This document shows positions 6,347 through 8,380 of a stretch of 8,380 bases of DNA, one piece after another. The position numbers were made by a program, and so were the translations under genes. The notes beneath the pieces were generated by a model, which worked only from the letters and a program-made list of their open reading frames with translations, did no database searches and was not told the DNA's origin. The stretch comes from Candidatus Zhuqueibacterota bacterium 4484_87 (GTDB lineage: Bacteria; Zhuqueibacterota; Zhuqueibacteria; Thermofontimicrobiales; Thermofontimicrobiaceae): positions 1 to 8,380 of the forward strand of contig NATN01000101.1 in assembly GCA_002085355.1 (NCBI GenBank), read 5' to 3'. How positions within the stretch are numbered: position 1 is the stretch's first letter; every line of letters starts with the position of its first letter.

Positions 6347-7075
6347 ATGAAAAGATCAAGACGGGTGATACCAAATTTATTCACCACAATGAACATATTT
6401 TTTGGTTTTCTTGCAATCATCAGCGCCAGCGACGGCAACTTTGTTACCGCCAGTTGGTTTATAATCATCGCCGCAATTTTTGATCTGTTTGACGGACAGG
6501 TGGCGCGGCTTACAAAATCCGCCAGTTCCTTTGGCGTGGAATTCGATTCTCTTGCGGACATAATTTCTTTTGGATTGGCGCCGGCGTTCCTCATACAGCG
6601 CGCTTATTTGGAGTCTTTTGGATTGCTGGGTACTGTTATCAGTTTTTTGCCACTGGTGTGCGGCGGTATCCGGCTGGCAAAATTTAATATTAATTTCGGC
6701 GGAAAAGAGAAGACCGGTTTTATTGGCTTACCTATCCCATTCGCCGCCGTGAGCATTGTCTCATTTGTCATTTTTAACTACTATATTTGGGATGAAATTT
6801 TCCTGGAACGAGTTGTGATCCCGCAGATTGTATTGGTCAGCATTTTGATGTTGAGCAAAGTGGAATACTATGTTTTGCCCAAATTTTCTTTTCGTCAAGG
6901 GAAAAGACACTCTATCGGGCTAATTATCGTCATTATTTCGACTTTAATCGTATCACTCTTTCCCCAGGCAACTTTTTACCCATTTGTCATCGCATACATT
7001 CTATGGGGAATAATTCGCTTTCTGTACAAAATTTTGCGCTCGACTGATCCGGAAAAAACAATCGAAGCTTTTTAA
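6347..7075 (+). CDS. pssA: CDP-diacylglycerol-serine O-phosphatidyltransferase
   Basis: PssA condenses CDP-diacylglycerol with L-serine to phosphatidylserine and CMP in the cytoplasmic membrane. The 242-residue, mostly hydrophobic protein has roughly six to eight membrane segments. The CDP-alcohol phosphotransferase signature D-x2-DG-x2-AR-x8-G-x3-D-x3-D is complete in residues 46-71 (Asp46, Asp49, Gly50, Ala53, Arg54, Gly63, Asp67, Asp71), with the aspartates binding metal and substrate. The opening RRVIPNLFTTMNIFFGFLAI and the segment CGGIRLAKFNI followed by GLPIPFAA are typical of the PssA branch rather than phosphatidylglycerophosphate synthase. It follows psd by 2 nt and has only a weak AGGA 11 nt upstream, consistent with coupled translation. 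Together the pair forms a two-step phosphatidylethanolamine module. The 3' gap is AT-rich with no strong terminator. Confidence 0.95.
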   Translation: MKRSRRVIPNLFTTMNIFFGFLAIISASDGNFVTASWFIIIAAIFDLFDGQVARLTKSASSFGVEFDSLADIISFGLAPAFLIQRAYLESFGLLGTVISFLPLVCGGIRLAKFNINFGGKEKTGFIGLPIPFAAVSIVSFVIFNYYIWDEIFLERVVIPQIVLVSILMLSKVEYYVLPKFSFRQGKRHSIGLIIVIISTLIVSLFPQATFYPFVIAYILWGIIRFLYKILRSTDPEKTIEAF

Positions 7076-7083
7076 AAAAATAT

Positions 7084-7112
7084 TTGTTTTTTATTTTTAA
7101 ATTGTCTATATT
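7084..7112 (+). promoter_or_regulatory. candidate sigma70-type promoter upstream of the DUF4321-like gene
   Basis: TTGTTT (7084-7089) and TATATT (7107-7112) are separated by exactly 17 nt; the -10 matches consensus at 5 of 6 positions and the -35 at 3 of 6. Transcription would start near 7119, about 40 nt before the ATG at 7161. In such AT-rich DNA chance matches are common, so this remains tentative. Confidence 0.4.
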
Positions 7113-7160
7113 AAAATTGTAAAAATTAGTCAGCTATTTGCAGAGCGAAATTATTTTATA

Positions 7161-7436
7161 ATGCGCAAAAAAAATTTAGGCATCATTTTTACGGTTATAT
7201 TTTTCGGCGTGATCATTGGATCTTTGCTGGGGAAATTGGTAGCTTTGCTGCTGCCGGACGGTGTGGTGAAAGATTTTTTTTTAAAATCAATCACCGCAGG
7301 ATTTGATCCAGTGACATTGAATTTAGGCATCATCAAAATGACACTGGGATTCACATTCATTGTCAATATAATCGGATTAATCGGATTGGGCATAGCCGCT
7401 TATCTTCTCAAATGGTATTACGGCCCGCGCGTCTGA
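7161..7436 (+). CDS. Small two-helix membrane protein, DUF4321-like
   Basis: The 91-residue product resembles the uncharacterised DUF4321 family by length and layout; this is recognition from memory, not a search. A basic start (MRKKN) leads into a hydrophobic helix at about 7-31, rich in Gly and Leu (IIGSLLGKLVALLLP). A short loop containing GFDPVTLNLGIIKMTLGFTF precedes a second helix at about 64-85, ending in LLKWYYGPRV. The pattern of a loop with P-x-TLNLG between two helices is what suggests the family. Its function is unknown. It is preceded by a candidate promoter and followed 53 nt later by tatA, so it may share a transcript with the Tat genes. It contains an A8 run in codons 3-5 and a T9 run at 7274-7282. 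No good Shine-Dalgarno site is visible. Confidence 0.78.
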   Translation: MRKKNLGIIFTVIFFGVIIGSLLGKLVALLLPDGVVKDFFLKSITAGFDPVTLNLGIIKMTLGFTFIVNIIGLIGLGIAAYLLKWYYGPRV

Positions 7437-7474
7437 TCCGGGTATGGTTCACATTTCTTGCGTCATTGGCGCTC

Positions 7475-7484
7475 AGGAGGTGAT
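7475..7484 (+). promoter_or_regulatory. very strong ribosome binding site of the first tatA
   Basis: AGGAGGTGAT is a 10-base match to the canonical 16S anti-Shine-Dalgarno complement, 5 nt before the ATG at 7490. It is the strongest site in the window and suggests high-level translation, as expected for the abundant pore-forming Tat subunit. Confidence 0.8.
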
Positions 7485-7489
7485 GTTTT

Positions 7490-7678
7490 ATGTTTGGTTC
7501 CATAGGACCGAGCGAACTTATTTTTATGATGTTCATTATCCTTTTGTTATTTGGCTCGAAAAGGCTGCCTGAATTAGCCCGAGGCCTTGGAAAAGGCTAC
7601 CGGCAATTCAGAAAAGCGCTGGACGATGTCAAAGATGAAATTGATCTGAATGATGTTGACCGCGATCTTCGCGGTTAA
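7490..7678 (+). CDS. tatA: Twin-arginine translocase TatA/TatE-type subunit (copy 1)
   Basis: TatA-family proteins oligomerise in the cytoplasmic membrane to form the passage for folded proteins with twin-arginine signals, together with TatC. This 62-residue protein has the standard plan: short periplasmic N-terminus MFGSIGPSEL with a polar Glu9, one membrane helix (about 8-22), the hinge FGSKRLPELARGLGKG, an amphipathic helix (YRQFRKALDDVKDEI), and a short acidic tail. LFGxKxLPELxxGLGKG favours TatA over TatB, which usually has a longer tail and a GPxRLP motif. The KRLP here is slightly TatB-like, so a TatB-type role beside the second copy is possible. It has the strongest ribosome binding site in the window. 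Hairpins overlap and follow its stop codon. No tatC is in the window. Confidence 0.92.
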   Translation: MFGSIGPSELIFMMFIILLLFGSKRLPELARGLGKGYRQFRKALDDVKDEIDLNDVDRDLRG

Positions 7679-7693
7679 AGGAACGGCCTTTTT
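7658..7693 (+). terminator. candidate weak terminator or attenuator between the two tatA genes
   Basis: Two adjacent hairpins are visible. ACCGCG (7659-7664) pairs with CGCGGT (7670-7675) around a 5-nt loop and overlaps the tatA stop codon. AAAGG (7677-7681) pairs with CCTTT (7687-7691) around AACGG and runs into a T-rich stretch. Each stem is only 5-6 bp, so partial termination or a processing site is more likely than full termination. Confidence 0.4.
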
Positions 7694-7707
7694 CATTTAT
7701 TTTTAGT

Positions 7708-7712
7708 GGAGG
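7708..7712 (+). promoter_or_regulatory. ribosome binding site deciding the start of the second tatA
   Basis: GGAGG lies 5 nt before the ATG at 7718. An in-frame GTG at 7706 overlaps this site and so is unlikely to be the start. Confidence 0.75.
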
Positions 7713-7717
7713 AAAAA

Positions 7718-7912
7718 ATGGGTATTCCGAGTGGACCAGAGCTTTTGCTCATCGTTTTTGTGCTTGTGCTCCTTTTTGGTGCGAAAAAAATCCCTGAACT
7801 GGCAAGTGGTTTGGGCAAAGGAATACGCGAATTCAAAAAAGCGACTCGTGAAGCCGTAGAAGACGAAGAGCCTGCCAAAATTCAGGAAGGCGAGAAAAAA
7901 GAGGCAAATTAA
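7718..7912 (+). CDS. tatA: Twin-arginine translocase TatA/TatE-type subunit (copy 2)
   Basis: This is a second TatA-family protein of 64 residues, 39 nt after the first. It has MGIPSGPELL with Glu8 at the membrane edge, one helix (about 8-22) and the hinge LFGAKKIPELASGLGKG. An amphipathic segment IREFKKATREAVEDEE and a charged tail ending GEKKEAN follow. The hinge and amphipathic helix are closer to textbook TatA than copy 1. The two share the LFGxKxxPELxxGLGKGxRxFxKA pattern, so they look like tandem paralogues. Their N-termini and tails differ enough that the duplication is not recent. One may act as TatA and the other as a TatB- or TatE-like partner, but sequence alone does not decide this. 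The ATG at 7718 is chosen from Shine-Dalgarno spacing. gatA starts 6 nt after its stop. Confidence 0.92.
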   Translation: MGIPSGPELLLIVFVLVLLFGAKKIPELASGLGKGIREFKKATREAVEDEEPAKIQEGEKKEAN

Positions 7913-7918
7913 ACTTCA

Positions 7919-8380
7919 ATGGATTTGACGCGACTTGATTTCACGCAAATTCAGCCTCTTTTGTTAAATGGTTCCATTTCCTGTCTTCAATTGGTCAGTG
8001 ATTATTTAAAAAAGCTAAATGAAGGCACATCATTGAATGCCTTCATTTCTATTTTTGCTGAAGATGCCCAAATTCGTGCACAGGAAATCGACGCCAGAAT
8101 CCGGCAAAAAAGAGCCGGCAAGTTAGCCGGGTTGATCATTGCTGTTAAAGACAATATTTTGGTTAAAGGGAAAAGAACGACCTGCGGCTCAAAAATTCTC
8201 GCTGATTTTACCGCACCGTACAATGCCACCGTCATTGACAATCTTCTGAAACAAGACGCCATCCTCATCGGCAAAACGAACATGGATGAATTTGCCATGG
8301 GGTCTTCCAACGAAAACAGTTTCTTCGGCACTGTCAAAAACCCTTTGGATCAATCAAAAGTACCCGGCGGTTCATCCGGT
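7919..8380 (+). CDS. gatA: Aspartyl/glutamyl-tRNA amidotransferase subunit A, 3' end missing
   Basis: GatA is the glutaminase subunit of GatCAB, which converts Glu-tRNA(Gln) (and in many bacteria Asp-tRNA(Asn)) to the amidated form, so this organism probably lacks or supplements glutaminyl-tRNA synthetase. The open frame runs from ATG at 7919 to the window edge, giving 154 codons of a protein usually about 480-490 residues. Visible amidase-signature features are GLIIAVKDNI with the catalytic lysine at 77, TTCGSKIL, ATVIDNLL, and IGKTNMDEFAMGSSNENS. The frame ends in VPGGSSG, where Ser152 aligns with the cis-serine of the Ser-cisSer-Lys triad. The nucleophilic serine should lie about 24 residues beyond the edge. 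The start is 6 nt after the second tatA with no clear ribosome binding site, suggesting readthrough coupling. Confidence 0.95.
   Translation, partial: MDLTRLDFTQIQPLLLNGSISCLQLVSDYLKKLNEGTSLNAFISIFAEDAQIRAQEIDARIRQKRAGKLAGLIIAVKDNILVKGKRTTCGSKILADFTAPYNATVIDNLLKQDAILIGKTNMDEFAMGSSNENSFFGTVKNPLDQSKVPGGSSG

Noticed and set aside
7053..7092. AAAAAACAA / TTGTTTTTT inverted repeat after pssA as a terminator
   Set aside because: The 9-bp stem has one G-C pair, a 22-nt loop and lies in AT-rich DNA where such matches arise by chance; part of it overlaps the better promoter candidate.
1..8380. CRISPR array, insertion sequence, phage, toxin-antitoxin or defence genes
   Set aside because: No repeat-spacer pattern, transposase, integrase, terminal inverted repeats or defence-type domain is visible; all sizeable genes are recognised housekeeping families or a small membrane protein.

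Overview
The window is an ordinary bacterial housekeeping stretch. All recognisable genes are on the + strand, and the first and last genes are cut by the window edges. It looks moderately AT-rich by eye. Several genes have strong Shine-Dalgarno sites, up to a near-complete anti-16S match before the first tatA, which argues against Bacteroidota, where such sites are rare. The gene content (membrane-anchored HtrA protease, Psd/PssA phosphatidylethanolamine pathway, Tat components, GatCAB amidotransferase, a DUF4321-like membrane protein) fits a free-living bacterium. A Gram-negative lineage of the Calditrichota/KSB1 kind is my guess from general impression. The window holds no rRNA or other marker that would settle it.

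Layout: (1) 1-1286: the 3' part of ecfT, the membrane subunit of an ECF vitamin or metal importer, overlaps truA (tRNA pseudouridine synthase) by an ATGA junction. (2) 1376-2023: a small transaldolase of the TalC/FSA family. (3) 2024-2362: the only long gene-free gap, AT-rich, with a 12-bp perfect inverted repeat just after the tal stop. (4) 2363-3568: an HtrA/DegS-type serine protease with one PDZ domain. (5) 3600-5633: purB (adenylosuccinate lyase), then a PurC-like protein whose fold motifs persist but many conserved active-site positions are changed. (6) 5706-7075: psd and pssA, two successive enzymes of phosphatidylethanolamine synthesis, 2 nt apart. (7) 7161-7912: a DUF4321-like two-helix membrane protein, probably with its own promoter, then two tandem TatA-type genes separated by small hairpins. 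(8) 7919 to the end: the first 154 codons of gatA, cut inside its amidase signature.

Functional links are mostly short-range: PurC and PurB are consecutive in purine synthesis, PssA product is Psd substrate, and the two TatA-like proteins could serve one twin-arginine translocase. No tatC, mobile element, CRISPR array, tRNA or phage gene is visible. I did not find a convincing undescribed system. The most worthwhile oddity is the divergent PurC homologue beside purB, followed by the gap structure after tal and the tandem TatA pair.
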